Below are positions 40,276-48,991 of a DNA stretch of 64,000 bases, piece after piece. Source of the DNA: Hybos culiciformis. Taxonomy: Eukaryota > Arthropoda > Insecta > Diptera > Hybotidae. A program made the translations under genes and the position numbers. Position 1 is the first letter of the stretch; every line of letters begins with the position of its first letter. The stretch spans positions 133,893,308 to 133,957,307 of the forward strand of contig OZ023273.1 in the NCBI GenBank assembly GCA_964007475.1. The letters run 5' to 3'. The notes beneath the pieces are model-generated. The model was not told the origin of the DNA and did no database searches. It saw only the letters and a list, made by a program, of their open reading frames with translations.

Positions 40276-40495
40276 ATGATTTCAAATGATAATGAAACAA
40301 TAATAATCGATGATTTCAAATGATAATGAAACAATAATAATCGATGATTTCAAATGATAATGAAACAATAATAATCGATGATTTCAAATGATAATGAAAC
40401 AATAATAATCGATGATTTCAAATGATAATGAAACAATAATAATCGATGATTTCAAATGATAATGAAACAATAATAATCGATGATTTCAAATGATA
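40276..40495. repeat. 34-bp perfect tandem repeat, about 6.5 copies, just after pol
   Basis: The unit begins ATGATTTCAAATGATAATGA and ends AATAATAATCG; copies abut without spacers and look identical. The period is not a multiple of three, so it does not encode a repeated peptide. It lies 115 bp beyond the pol stop in the retrotransposon tail. Confidence 0.95.
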
Positions 40496-40609
40496 AATTA
40501 GAAATATACGTAAATAATTAATATAATATATTATTTTATAAGTATCAATAGTTAAATACTAGAGAAATTATAGATAAAGACATGATTTGTATTATTTAAG
40601 TAAATCATG

Positions 40610-43600
40610 TTATAAATAAAATAGTTTAAGTCTGTTTTTGTGAACTAACTGTTCCTTGTTATTTTTATCAATTATGATACAATTAGGTTCACTTATACTT
40701 TTAATATTGAACGGTCCTTTAAATAAAGGATCTAATTTATGACGATTAGTATCGGACATGTCTAATAGAACAGCGTCGCCTACCTTTAAGATGACGGGAT
40801 TAGAATTAGAGTCGTATTTGACTTTTGAATACTCTTTGGCTTTGGAAACTAAATCTCGAACTCGATTATTTGAGACTTGCAGTCTATGTTTTAACTCTTT
40901 TTCGTAAGAATCTATATTATAGACTGGATCGATATTGGTTGTTTTTAGAAAATCTAGAAGTGTAGGTTGTTTTCCAAAAATGAGTTCGAAAGGACAATAT
41001 CCGTGTACAGACGACGGTGTCGTATTAAAACAATAAGTAAAATATTGAAGGTATTTGTCCCAGTCAGTTTTATTTATATTTACAAAAGATCTAAGGTATT
41101 CATTTAATGTTCTATGACTTCTTTCGACGGTACCTAAAGTTTGGTGATGGTACGCTGTCGAAATGTTGTGTTCAATATTTAAAAGATTTAAGACTTCTTT
41201 CATTGTTTGATTTTTATATTCGGTACCCATATCAGTACGAATCTGTTTCATAGGGCCGAATGTTAAAACGAAATTTTCAGCAATTGCTTTTGCAATGGTT
41301 TTCGCTGATTTGTCAATAATGGGAATTGTTACTAAATATTTGGTAAGATCGCAGATTATAGTTACTGCGTATTCATTACCATTGTAAGACTTGGGTAAAG
41401 GACCGATTGTATCAACAATTACTATATCAAAAGCGCGCGCGGGTGTTGGGGTCGATACAAGGTCTTCTTTGGTCTTTTCTTTGGCTTTATTAAGTTGACA
41501 TGATTTGCAGGATTTTACATATTTAGTAATATCTTTGCACATGTTTTTCCAGAAAAATGTTTTCTTAATTTTTCTGGTCATTCTTGAAATGCCGGCATGA
41601 CCTCCTAAGATTGGGTCGTTATGAAATTTCTTAATGATTTCTTCTTTCTCGAAGTCACTTATGACTTTTATGAGTTTAGGCGTTAACGCGATTATTAGAT
41701 TATTGAGATATTTGTCCGCACTTTCTTTAAAATTTTGGATCCCTATAATATTAAATATGTCATCATTTAATGACAATTGTAAATCATATATATTTAATTG
41801 ACATGTTTCTTTTTCTAAATTATGAAAAAGTTGATTTAAATCAAGTTTTTCATTAACCAAAAGATCATCGAGGGCTAGGCTCGTGATTATTTTATTTTTA
41901 TATCTCAGAATTAACTTAGACTTATCTAAGTTAAATGATAAGCGGACGAAGTTTTTGACTTCTCTGAAGTCGGTACATTCATAAATATTAATTTTTTTAG
42001 CGATAGTTGAATTTGGCGTTTGCAGGGTGTTAGAATTTTTATAACGAGTTTGTTTATTTGTCATAGATCTGGTTGTTACCTTTAATATTTTCGAGTGAGA
42101 AATAGATCTTATGGATTCGAAATCAATTCTAGATAAAGCATCAGCTCCATTATTATCTATTCCCTTGATATATTCTACTTCGAAATCAAATTCTTCCAAA
42201 TCTAACCGCATTCGGGTGAGTTTAGAAGAAGGGTTTTTCATAGAGAATAAATAAGTTAATGGACGATGATCGCTTTTAACTAAAAATTTTTTTCCATAAA
42301 TGTAAGGTTTGAAGTGATTTAGAGCCCAGTGAATAGCAGCAAGTTCCTGTTCGATGACAGATTTATTTTGTTCACCTCGGGTGAACGTACGAGATGCATA
42401 AGCAATAGGAAGTTGAATATTATTTTCTTCCTGGCTTAATATTGCTCCGCAAGCAATTTTAGAAGCATCTGTCGTAATACAAAATAGTTTATCGAAATCA
42501 GGATACTTGAGAATAGGTGGGTTTATTAAAGAGTTTTTTAGATATTGAAAAGATTTTTCACACTCTTCAGTCCATTTAAAGACTACTTTTTTTCGAGTGA
42601 GACAGGTAAGGTGATAAGAGTATTTAGAGAAGTTTGGGATGAAACGACGATAATAATTACAGAATGCAACGAATCGCTTCGCTGCATCGCCATTTTCGGG
42701 TCGGGGAAAGTTTTTAACGATAGAAAATTTAGAATCATCAGGTAAAATTCCTTTGTCCGTACATTTATGACCGAGGAAAGTGACTTGATGCTGGAAAAAT
42801 TGACACTTATCGGGATGTAATTTGAGATTGAATTTTCTACAAGTTTCAAACACTTCTTGAAGGTTACTTAGCATATGATTTTCAGATATGCCTATAACGA
42901 TAAGGTCATCCATATAAAGAAAAGCTTTAGAGGGAGAAAGACCTGAGAAAGCTATACTCATCATTCGCTGAAAAGAGTTAGGAGCGATTTTTAGACCGTA
43001 AGGTAATCTCTTGTATCTATAAGAACCTTTATCAGAAGAAAAAGACGTAATGTCGCGAGAATCAGGATCTAACTCTATTTGCAAGAATCCTTGTATTAGA
43101 TCTAGATTGCTAAAATATCGAGCACGTCCGAGTTGATCGAGAATATCGTCGATACGCGGAAGTGGGAATTTATCAGACATAAGTCTTTTGTTGACTTGTC
43201 TATAATCTATGACAAGTCTCCATCTTTTTTCTGTACTACCTGGTAAAGATTTCTTAGGTACTAATAAAACAGGGCTATTGTATTCGGAAGCCGAAGGTTC
43301 GACTATATCATTTTTTATTAGTTTATTTATTTCAGAATCTACAATTTCTTTATGTCCATGTGGAATTCTGTAATTTTTTATGTAAACAGGGTTATCGTCC
43401 TTAAGACGTAACTTTTGTTTGTAAAAATTATTAGAGGTTATCGGATCTGTTTCTAAAGAGAATATGTCCACATATTCTTCACATAAAGTTTGAAGTTTAC
43501 TCTTAACGAAGGGAGGAAAATTTTTAGATAATTTGTTCAAAATTTCCTTTTTACTAGATTCTGATTGAGGTGTAGAGGTTGTAAGTTGATGGATACTATA

Positions 43601-44308
43601 GTTTGATAGATTTTCAATTTTGATAGAAGTTTCGGGAAGGGAAATATTATTAGAAGTGGTATTTAGAATATTGATATAAGGTTGAGATTTTGAAATGATG
43701 GAATTTGGAACTAAAACGCCCGGTTTTAGTTCTTGAGCGGGTATAAATAGATCGTTTTCGTCAATGTTTTTTCGGTCTAAAGAGATTTTTCGTATTACCT
43801 CAGATCTAGCAGGTAATGTCAAGATTTCAGGAGAAGGTTTATCTAAGAGAGTAAAAGATAGGTATTCAGGATAGTTATCAGGTCTGAGAATAAGAAGGTC
43901 TGTGTTTTTGTTATAGTCAAGAACACAGTTATATTTTTTAATAAAGTCCATACCGATAATTCCATCGGCTGGAATCGGGAAATCGGAGTTGACTACTTCA
44001 AACTCGTGTTTTATGAATATTGATTGATCTAGACTTCGCGTGATAATTTCGGTTTTGACTGTTCCTTCAGTCATAACCGTGGAATCGCCAATTCCTTTAA
44101 TAGATTTAAAAGTTTTAGAAATTTGAATATTGCCTATCAACTTATTCTTCTTAATAACGGATATGTCAGCTCCGGTATCAACTAGATACGTATTGACGCG
44201 CCCAGTCATTTCCGTTTTGAGGTTGATATAACTCGTTAAATTAAGATTAAAGTGAAAGACATTTGAGATTAATGGTCCACCATTTGATGGGCATGGGGAC
44301 CTTCTTCG
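40610..44308 (-). CDS. pol: Pol polyprotein: protease, reverse transcriptase, RNase H, integrase
   Basis: Open from the frameshift site; the first Met is at 44209 (numbering below from it, 1199 aa). Protease: YLVDTGADISVI, catalytic DTG at 12-14. Reverse transcriptase: VIDYRQVNKR, FSNLDLIQGF, PYGLKIAPNSFQ and FLYMDDLIVIG with the YMDD box at about 432. RNase H: TTDASKIACGAILS at about 576, VIEQELAAIHWAL and the later SDHRPL. Integrase: zinc finger HNDPILGGHAG...CKSCQLNK at about 861-915, catalytic D in IVDTIGPL (about 931), D in RTDMGTEYKN (about 992) and E in GTVERSHRTL (about 1028), spacing close to D,D-35-E. A GPY/F-type end (LFKGPFNI) follows; no chromodomain is seen. PR-RT-RH-IN order is that of Ty3/gypsy. 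No frameshift or stop interrupts it, so it may be active. Confidence 0.95.
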   Translation of the reverse strand, partial: RRRSPCPSNGGPLISNVFHFNLNLTSYINLKTEMTGRVNTYLVDTGADISVIKKNKLIGNIQISKTFKSIKGIGDSTVMTEGTVKTEIITRSLDQSIFIKHEFEVVNSDFPIPADGIIGMDFIKKYNCVLDYNKNTDLLILRPDNYPEYLSFTLLDKPSPEILTLPARSEVIRKISLDRKNIDENDLFIPAQELKPGVLVPNSIISKSQPYINILNTTSNNISLPETSIKIENLSNYSIHQLTTSTPQSESSKKEILNKLSKNFPPFVKSKLQTLCEEYVDIFSLETDPITSNNFYKQKLRLKDDNPVYIKNYRIPHGHKEIVDSEINKLIKNDIVEPSASEYNSPVLLVPKKSLPGSTEKRWRLVIDYRQVNKRLMSDKFPLPRIDDILDQLGRARYFSNLDLIQGFLQIELDPDSRDITSFSSDKGSYRYKRLPYGLKIAPNSFQRMMSIAFSGLSPSKAFLYMDDLIVIGISENHMLSNLQEVFETCRKFNLKLHPDKCQFFQHQVTFLGHKCTDKGILPDDSKFSIVKNFPRPENGDAAKRFVAFCNYYRRFIPNFSKYSYHLTCLTRKKVVFKWTEECEKSFQYLKNSLINPPILKYPDFDKLFCITTDASKIACGAILSQEENNIQLPIAYASRTFTRGEQNKSVIEQELAAIHWALNHFKPYIYGKKFLVKSDHRPLTYLFSMKNPSSKLTRMRLDLEEFDFEVEYIKGIDNNGADALSRIDFESIRSISHSKILKVTTRSMTNKQTRYKNSNTLQTPNSTIAKKINIYECTDFREVKNFVRLSFNLDKSKLILRYKNKIITSLALDDLLVNEKLDLNQLFHNLEKETCQLNIYDLQLSLNDDIFNIIGIQNFKESADKYLNNLIIALTPKLIKVISDFEKEEIIKKFHNDPILGGHAGISRMTRKIKKTFFWKNMCKDITKYVKSCKSCQLNKAKEKTKEDLVSTPTPARAFDIVIVDTIGPLPKSYNGNEYAVTIICDLTKYLVTIPIIDKSAKTIAKAIAENFVLTFGPMKQIRTDMGTEYKNQTMKEVLNLLNIEHNISTAYHHQTLGTVERSHRTLNEYLRSFVNINKTDWDKYLQYFTYCFNTTPSSVHGYCPFELIFGKQPTLLDFLKTTNIDPVYNIDSYEKELKHRLQVSNNRVRDLVSKAKEYSKVKYDSNSNPVILKVGDAVLLDMSDTNRHKLDPLFKGPFNIKSISEPNCIIIDKNNKEQLVHKNRLKLFYL

Positions 44309-44704
44309 TTTCCCTGTTCAGGAATTTCGAGATTACAATTTCTTACGTTGAAATTTCTTTGTTGGAGATTTTGATTTGGGAAATTTCGTAAGTTTGGATT
44401 ATGGTTATTTTGGTAATTGCCATAATTATTATTTCCATAATTGTTATTTCCGTAATTATTTAAATTTCTATTATTATTATTATTTCGATTTTCGAAATTT
44501 CTATTTACATAATTTCTGTTCTCGAAATTCCTGTATGGGGGACGATTATTATTAAAATTATTCCGAGCATTGTTGAAATTGTTCCGATTATTCGGAGAAT
44601 TTCTAAAATTATTCCGATTCTGATTCGAATTTCTTGAATTATTCGCATTATTAGAACGGTTGTTGACATTTTGTCTACCGTTATTATTTGAGCGATTATT
44701 ATAG

Positions 44705-44736
<32 letters not shown>

Positions 44737-45918
44737 TCGAGATACAAAGGCTATTGAACTAGAAGGGGCCAGATCTGCGCTAACACTAACGAATTTAGCC
44801 ATTGCTTCGTCAATCGTATTGAAGTTGCCGGACTGCATAATAAGTTTTATGGAGTCGTTCGAAGCGTTATGAATAATGGACTTTAAGGTGGATTTTGTCG
44901 CATATTTTTGGGCTAAATCTACTGGAACTCCTTCAGATATGAAGGAATTTTCTAAATTTTTCGCTAGTTCGGTCAATTCTTTAGAGTATTGGTTCGCGGA
45001 TTTGCCGTTTTGTTTTAAGTTTAAGATTTTAGCGGTAACGAGATCCGTAGAATCTCCTTTTATTTGTGTTCTTAACCGATCTATTATAGCTTGAACCGTG
45101 TTTTCGTTGGTTATTAGGTTCCGACAATTTCCTTCTAATTTCGTTTTTATCAAGGCTACAAGCAGAGCGACATGTTCTCCTACTTGGATATTGGTCAAGG
45201 TTATCGCATCTAAAAAGGATTGTAGGTTTGATGGATTACCATTGAAGGATGGAATAAGTTTTGCAGCTAAAGATAGAAAGGTTGACGCGTCCATTGTAAG
45301 ATCTTGAGCTTGATTCGGTGGGATCGGGTTTATTTTAGGTGTTGGTATGGGACCGGGTGAGTTTTGTAAGGTGGACTTTTGGTCTGTATCGTTATCTTCT
45401 TCCGAATCCGAGTCACTTTCTATAGAAATATGGAGGTTTTCTATTGTTTTCGAACTTTGTGGCTTTTCTACCGTAGATATATCTTCTGGAAAATAATTAT
45501 CCTTTGGTAGAAAAAAATTCTTCGGAATAGAATTAGCTTTCTCAGACGAATTAGAACTATCAGAATAATTGTCTATTTCTGAATCGAAACTAGTTTCATA
45601 TACTAATTTTTCAGCTGAAATAGTTTGTCCAAGGGCTGGTAAAGTTTTTTGATATTCCGGACAGCTGTATCTTAGTAAACGGAAAGAATCGAAAATTTTA
45701 TGTCTTACTTTTGTAAATACCTCTTTTGTTTCTAACGGATGTGGGGCGTAATGAAGCCTCAATATTGTTGAGAGTTTATTAAATAATGTAATGAGTTCTT
45801 TAATTTGTCTAAGTTGCGGTTTCGTGTTGGTAATTTGTTTATAACTTATTTGAGTATGTATTTTATTGATTATAGCAATGTCACTGGACAGATTACTGTA
45901 AATTTCGGTCCATGACAT
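44269..45918 (-). CDS. gag: Gag polyprotein (549 aa)
   Basis: Structural protein that forms the virus-like particle and packages the RNA. The first ATG is at 45918 (MSWTEIYSN); an earlier in-frame TTG is not needed. Residues about 90-205 are acidic and Ser-rich (SDSDSEEDNDTDQ). Residues about 205-385 hold the conserved Ty3/gypsy capsid-like part (LIPSFNGNPSNLQSFLDAI; LVTAKILNLKQ). From about 393 to 520 the protein is a long Asn/Arg repeat (runs of N, NNRNNFNNARNN, NYGNNNYGN), partly encoded by an AAT microsatellite at about 44708-44738. Only three scattered Cys occur, so there is no CCHC zinc knuckle; the basic Asn/Arg tail is the likely nucleic-acid binder. Gag ends QGNEEGPHAHQMVDH, within which the frameshift signal lies. 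Frames antisense or out of phase here are shadows. Confidence 0.92.
44274..44301 (-). promoter_or_regulatory. Frameshift-stimulating stem-loop
   Basis: Six nucleotides (GAAGAA) after the slippery heptamer the minus strand reads GGTCC-CCAT, a 9-nt loop, ATGG-T-GGACC. That is a 9-bp stem with one bulged T, ending just before the gag stop. Spacing and size are those of known -1 frameshift stimulators. Confidence 0.75.
44308..44314 (-). promoter_or_regulatory. -1 ribosomal frameshift slippery site G GGA AAC
   Basis: In the Gag frame the codons are GGA AAC preceded by G, the canonical X XXY YYZ heptamer. The pol frame is the -1 frame and is open from 44317 downward, so a single slip here joins Gag to Pol. 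Confidence 0.8.
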
Positions 45919-46502
45919 AATCAATAAAATAAGTCATTTTTGCCGCGAACTTAGAGATTATGGAGAAAGTTATTTAGTAAACTCGTAATAATAATTAGTG
46001 AATCAAAAATATATTTTATTTTTATATATATATAAAAATTTTATATTGTTATATATATATTTTTTTTTGTTAAGATAAAATCAATCGTGAATCAAGAGAA
46101 AAAAAATATTATTTTTTAGAAAGTGAAAACTTTCATAATAAACATATACAAGGACATTTAAGTTTACTTATAAACTAAATATTTGAAGAATTATGTTTTT
46201 AATCTTCAGTCACTATGATAATATTTTCGATGGATTTAAAGAAGATTATCTTTAAGCCATGAAAATGTAATAATATAGAAAAATGGATTTAAAGAGAATT
46301 ATCTTTAAATCTTGAATATAATAAAATAAAGATATATGATAATAATATAAAATTATAATATAATAAAATATAATGTAGTATGATAGTAAAATATAATGTA
46401 ATATAGTAATATAATATAGTAATAGATTTGTAAGATAAAATAATTTTACCGATTGAGTATATATCTTAAAAGGCAAATTTATATTTGTAGTTGATAATTA
46501 TT
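45919..46502 (-). other. Non-coding spacer between the 66-aa frame and gag
   Basis: AT-rich. It contains a perfect palindrome ATTTTTATATATATATAAAA (about 46019-46040) and two related short hairpins built on GATTTAAAGA...TCTTTAAATC (about 46234-46256 and 46284-46309). The Tyr/Ile-rich open stretch at 46252-46476 looks like chance. Confidence 0.5.
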
Positions 46503-46703
46503 CTAATAAGAGGTTGGGATTTCAATGGAACGGCTTAATTGTGCCATAGTATATCCTTTATTGAAATATTTTGATTTTATCTTATTAGAATGGTTTTTAA
46601 ATATTTTCATAAGGATAAACGTAATTAATACCAAAAAGATAACGAAAATTGATATATAAACCGATGGAGGGATCGTTATTGGAAAAGGCCTTATAATCAT
46701 CAT
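46503..46703 (-). CDS. 66-aa small single-pass membrane protein, in the retrotransposon leader
   Basis: Starts MMIIRPFPITIPPS, then one hydrophobic helix at residues 14-33 (VYISIFVIFLVLITFILM), a lysine-rich cytosolic-looking segment (KIFKNHSNKIKSKYFNK) and a polar end (GYTMAQLSRSIEIPTSY). The layout, a short lumenal N-terminus, a helix and then basic residues, repeats that of the 73-aa frame about 580 bp upstream, and both contain LSRS near the end. It lies about 580 bp before gag. AT-rich DNA readily gives hydrophobic chance frames, so this one is less certain than its neighbour. No family recognised. Confidence 0.5.
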   Translation of the reverse strand: MMIIRPFPITIPPSVYISIFVIFLVLITFILMKIFKNHSNKIKSKYFNKGYTMAQLSRSIEIPTSY

Positions 46704-47284
46704 TATAATAGGATGACATACAAAATTGAATTTATAACCGTCCGAACAATAGGATTTTTAAAAAAATTCATAAAATACCAAATATCCTCTGGCGTGTTAA
46801 TTAAGTGTAATGAAGTTCCAAAAATTCATAAGATAATAAATATCTTAATTTTTTATCCAAATATGGCGAACGATTCCAATTTAATATAAAAAAAAAACGT
46901 TTTTCTTTAAATATAAGAATAAGAAAAAATTATATGTTTTTTTTTTTTTTTTTTTTTTTTTTTGTTTTGATAGCTTTGTATCCTTTTAAACGAATTATGT
47001 TACTTAGGTAGGCAAAGTTAGACCGTTATAAAAAATTTTTATTTTGCCGAGAAGGATTTTAATTCGGACGAAATTTTATATAGAATCAATATAAAAATAA
47101 AAAGGGATTTTATATGTTTTCAAGGATTAAATTAACATTAAAGTAAGAAGTGTTTTCTTTAAAAAAAATCGTTAAGTATGAGTCAAGTTTTATGTCAAAA
47201 TAAGACAAAACTTATAGCTCAATAAAAAATATTAGACATATTTTGAAGAGATCAAAATTAAAGTGAAAGTATTGTTTAATATAA

Positions 47285-47506
47285 TTAAATTGCGTTAAGG
47301 GAGCCTACGCTTCTACTTAAATATTTTTTCTTTGTGGCTCCGTGCCAAACTTTATAAATTTTATATGCTACAGCTAATATTGCTATGCCTGCAATAATAT
47401 AAAGTAAGGTAGTTATTTCGGAGGGAAAGGACTCTGTGATATCAACTGTATTGATAACAGTGCCCGTATTAGAGGGAGCTTTTTGTTTAGATTCTCCACT
47501 ACCCAT
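47285..47506 (-). CDS. 73-aa small membrane protein with N-myristoylation motif, in the retrotransposon leader
   Basis: The start MGSGESKQ fits the MGxxxS/T myristoylation consensus (Gly2, Ser6, basic Lys7). It is followed by a polar stretch (APSNTGTVINTVDITESF), one hydrophobic helix at about residues 31-50 (LLYIIAGIAILAVAYKI) and a basic tail (KKKYLSRS). Composition and codon use are far less AT-driven than chance frames nearby, and the ATG context is TCTAAATGG. It is the first sizeable frame after the primer-binding site, so it could be read from the full-length RNA or a spliced one. I do not recognise a named family; my impression that similar MG-SK...KKKYLSR proteins recur in insects is unverified. 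Membrane anchoring at the plasma membrane is inferred. Confidence 0.7.
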   Translation of the reverse strand: MGSGESKQKAPSNTGTVINTVDITESFPSEITTLLYIIAGIAILAVAYKIYKVWHGATKKKYLSRSVGSLNAI

Positions 47507-48102
47507 TTAGATAACATATATAGGACAAATAATGTAAAAAAAAATTCATATATATTTTTTTTTTTTTTTTTTTTTTTCAAAAAAAATCTAAAGAAAAGAT
47601 TAATATGTCAAAATTATTTCAAAATTGAGAATAAAAAGATATTTAAAATAAAATTATTCGATCAATCTGAAGATATATCATCATAAAAGATTATATAAAA
47701 TTGTAAAAAAATATAAGATACATATCTTTAATGTTCTTGTAATATCCTTTGTTGTTATTCTTGTTATTTTCTTTGCTGTTAATGATGTTGATGTTGATGT
47801 TGTTGTTCTTGTTGTTATTAGTCCTTGATTATATTGATGCTGTTGTTATCGTTGATGATTTTTACTATTTTTTTTTTTTTATTATCTTTTCATATGTTTT
47901 TTAATTATAATAATATTATCCTTTTAATTTTAAAAAAAAAATTTTTTTTTTTTTTTTGTGTGTGTAATAGGATATTTTGAGAATTTTGTGCAATAAAAGT
48001 GATTCAATTTTGGTTATTTCATGTAATTATATTAATATTATTATATTTCATCATTTTTTTTTTTTTTGAAAAAATGAAACTAAGTTTTTTTTTTTTTGAA
48101 AG

Positions 48103-48212
48103 TTTGGGTTATTTTGACCCAAAAAAAATTGGCGTGGACCTTCGGGCGAGGCCACGCCGGATTTTATTGTATATATATTTATTAAGCTACAACTATTATT
48201 AATAGTTGTAGA
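48103..48212 (-). promoter_or_regulatory. Leader hairpin module, copy 1
   Basis: Three hairpins in a row: TTTGGGT/ACCCAAA (about 48107-48127), the GC-rich hairpin GGCGTGG...CCACGCC (48131-48158), and a perfect 11-bp hairpin CTACAACTATT/AATAGTTGTAG (about 48187-48211). The GC-rich hairpin can extend by CCT/AGG on the sense strand, leaving a 7-nt loop CGCCCGA. It lies in an otherwise extremely A/T-rich leader between gag and the primer-binding site, where packaging or dimerisation signals of retroelements are found. Confidence 0.65.
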
Positions 48213-48442
48213 GTTTTAAAAAAAAGTTTATTATTTTGTTGTTAAAAAAAATTTTTCATTAAAACGTTTTTGTATTTATTAATTTATAAGATTTTCGCCC
48301 ATTTCATTTTTTTTTTTTTTTTGTTAGTTTTAGGAATAAATTTTATTCGAAGAAAATATATTTTAGATTTTTGATTGTTTTTTTTTTTTTTTTTTTTTTG
48401 AAAAAATTTTCGATTTTTCAGTTTTTTTTTTTTTGATTTTTG

Positions 48443-48570
48443 TTTTGGGGAACCCCAAAAAAAAATTGGCGTGGACCTTCGGGCGAGGCCACGCCAATTA
48501 TAAATTTGCTGGAAATGGGCAAAATTTCTTTAGAAGTCTTATCTGACTACTTTTCAGTAGTGAGATATAA
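48443..48570 (-). promoter_or_regulatory. Leader hairpin module, copy 2
   Basis: The GC-rich hairpin recurs with the same 28 bases at 48468-48495, here closed by an extra TT/AA. The hairpin before it is TTTTGGGG-AA-CCCCAAAA (48443-48460): a different sequence from copy 1 but again self-complementary. The one after it is TATCTGACTACT...AGTAGTGAGATA (about 48540-48566). Order and spacing match copy 1. Confidence 0.65.
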
Positions 48571-48977
48571 TTAAAATAATTTTTTTTTTTTTTTTTTTAA
48601 AAAAAGGGTTAAAAGGAAATTTTATTTATTTGTTTAAATTATTAATGTAATTATTATTAATAAAATTAAGTTCTTACCTATTAATTTTTCACTATTTATT
48701 ATTTTTTTTTTTTTTTTTATTTATTTAAAAAAATTTATTCATTTAAATTTACAAAGTTTATATATAAAAAAAAATTTTTTTTTTTGATATTTAAAAAAAA
48801 TTGCACATCACATTTTTAAAAAAAGGTTTAATTTATTGCACTTTTTTGAAATTATTTTAATATTTAATTTATTGCCTTTTATTGTTGTTCTTTTATTGCA
48901 ATGTATTTTCTTCAACATAAAAAATTTTTTTTTTTTTGGTTTTTGATAATTTTTGATTTCTTTTTTTTTTTTGAAAT

Positions 48978-48991
48978 TGGCAGGATCGCCA
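48978..48991 (-). promoter_or_regulatory. Primer-binding site, tRNA-Arg(ACG)
   Basis: Directly adjoining the LTR, the minus strand reads TGGCGATCCTGCCA. Its complement TGGCAGGATCGCCA equals the 3' end of insect tRNA-Arg(ACG) including CCA, as I recall that tRNA. There is no spacer between LTR and site. tRNA-Arg priming is known for mdg1 and 412. Confidence 0.85.

Larger units (their letters stand above)
47510..48977 (-). other. Retrotransposon leader, rich in poly(A) runs (sense strand)
   Basis: Apart from the two hairpin modules, the 1.5 kb between the primer-binding site and the first small frame is built of many T runs (A runs in the RNA) of 10-25 nt with AT-rich spacers. A CAA/CAT-rich simple-sequence patch lies at about 47745-47860 (GTTGTTGATGTTG on the + strand). 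No long frame. Confidence 0.7.

Noticed and set aside
39872..40300. 142-codon minus-strand frame after pol as a possible env
   Set aside because: No signal peptide, glycosylation cluster, furin-type site or transmembrane end in the expected order, and it reads into the 34-bp repeat.
40276..40495. Regular short repeats as a CRISPR array
   Set aside because: Copies abut with no spacers and lie in a eukaryotic retrotransposon.
45922..45924. TTG as an earlier start for gag
   Set aside because: An ATG two codons further in fits eukaryotic initiation; the extension is only two residues.
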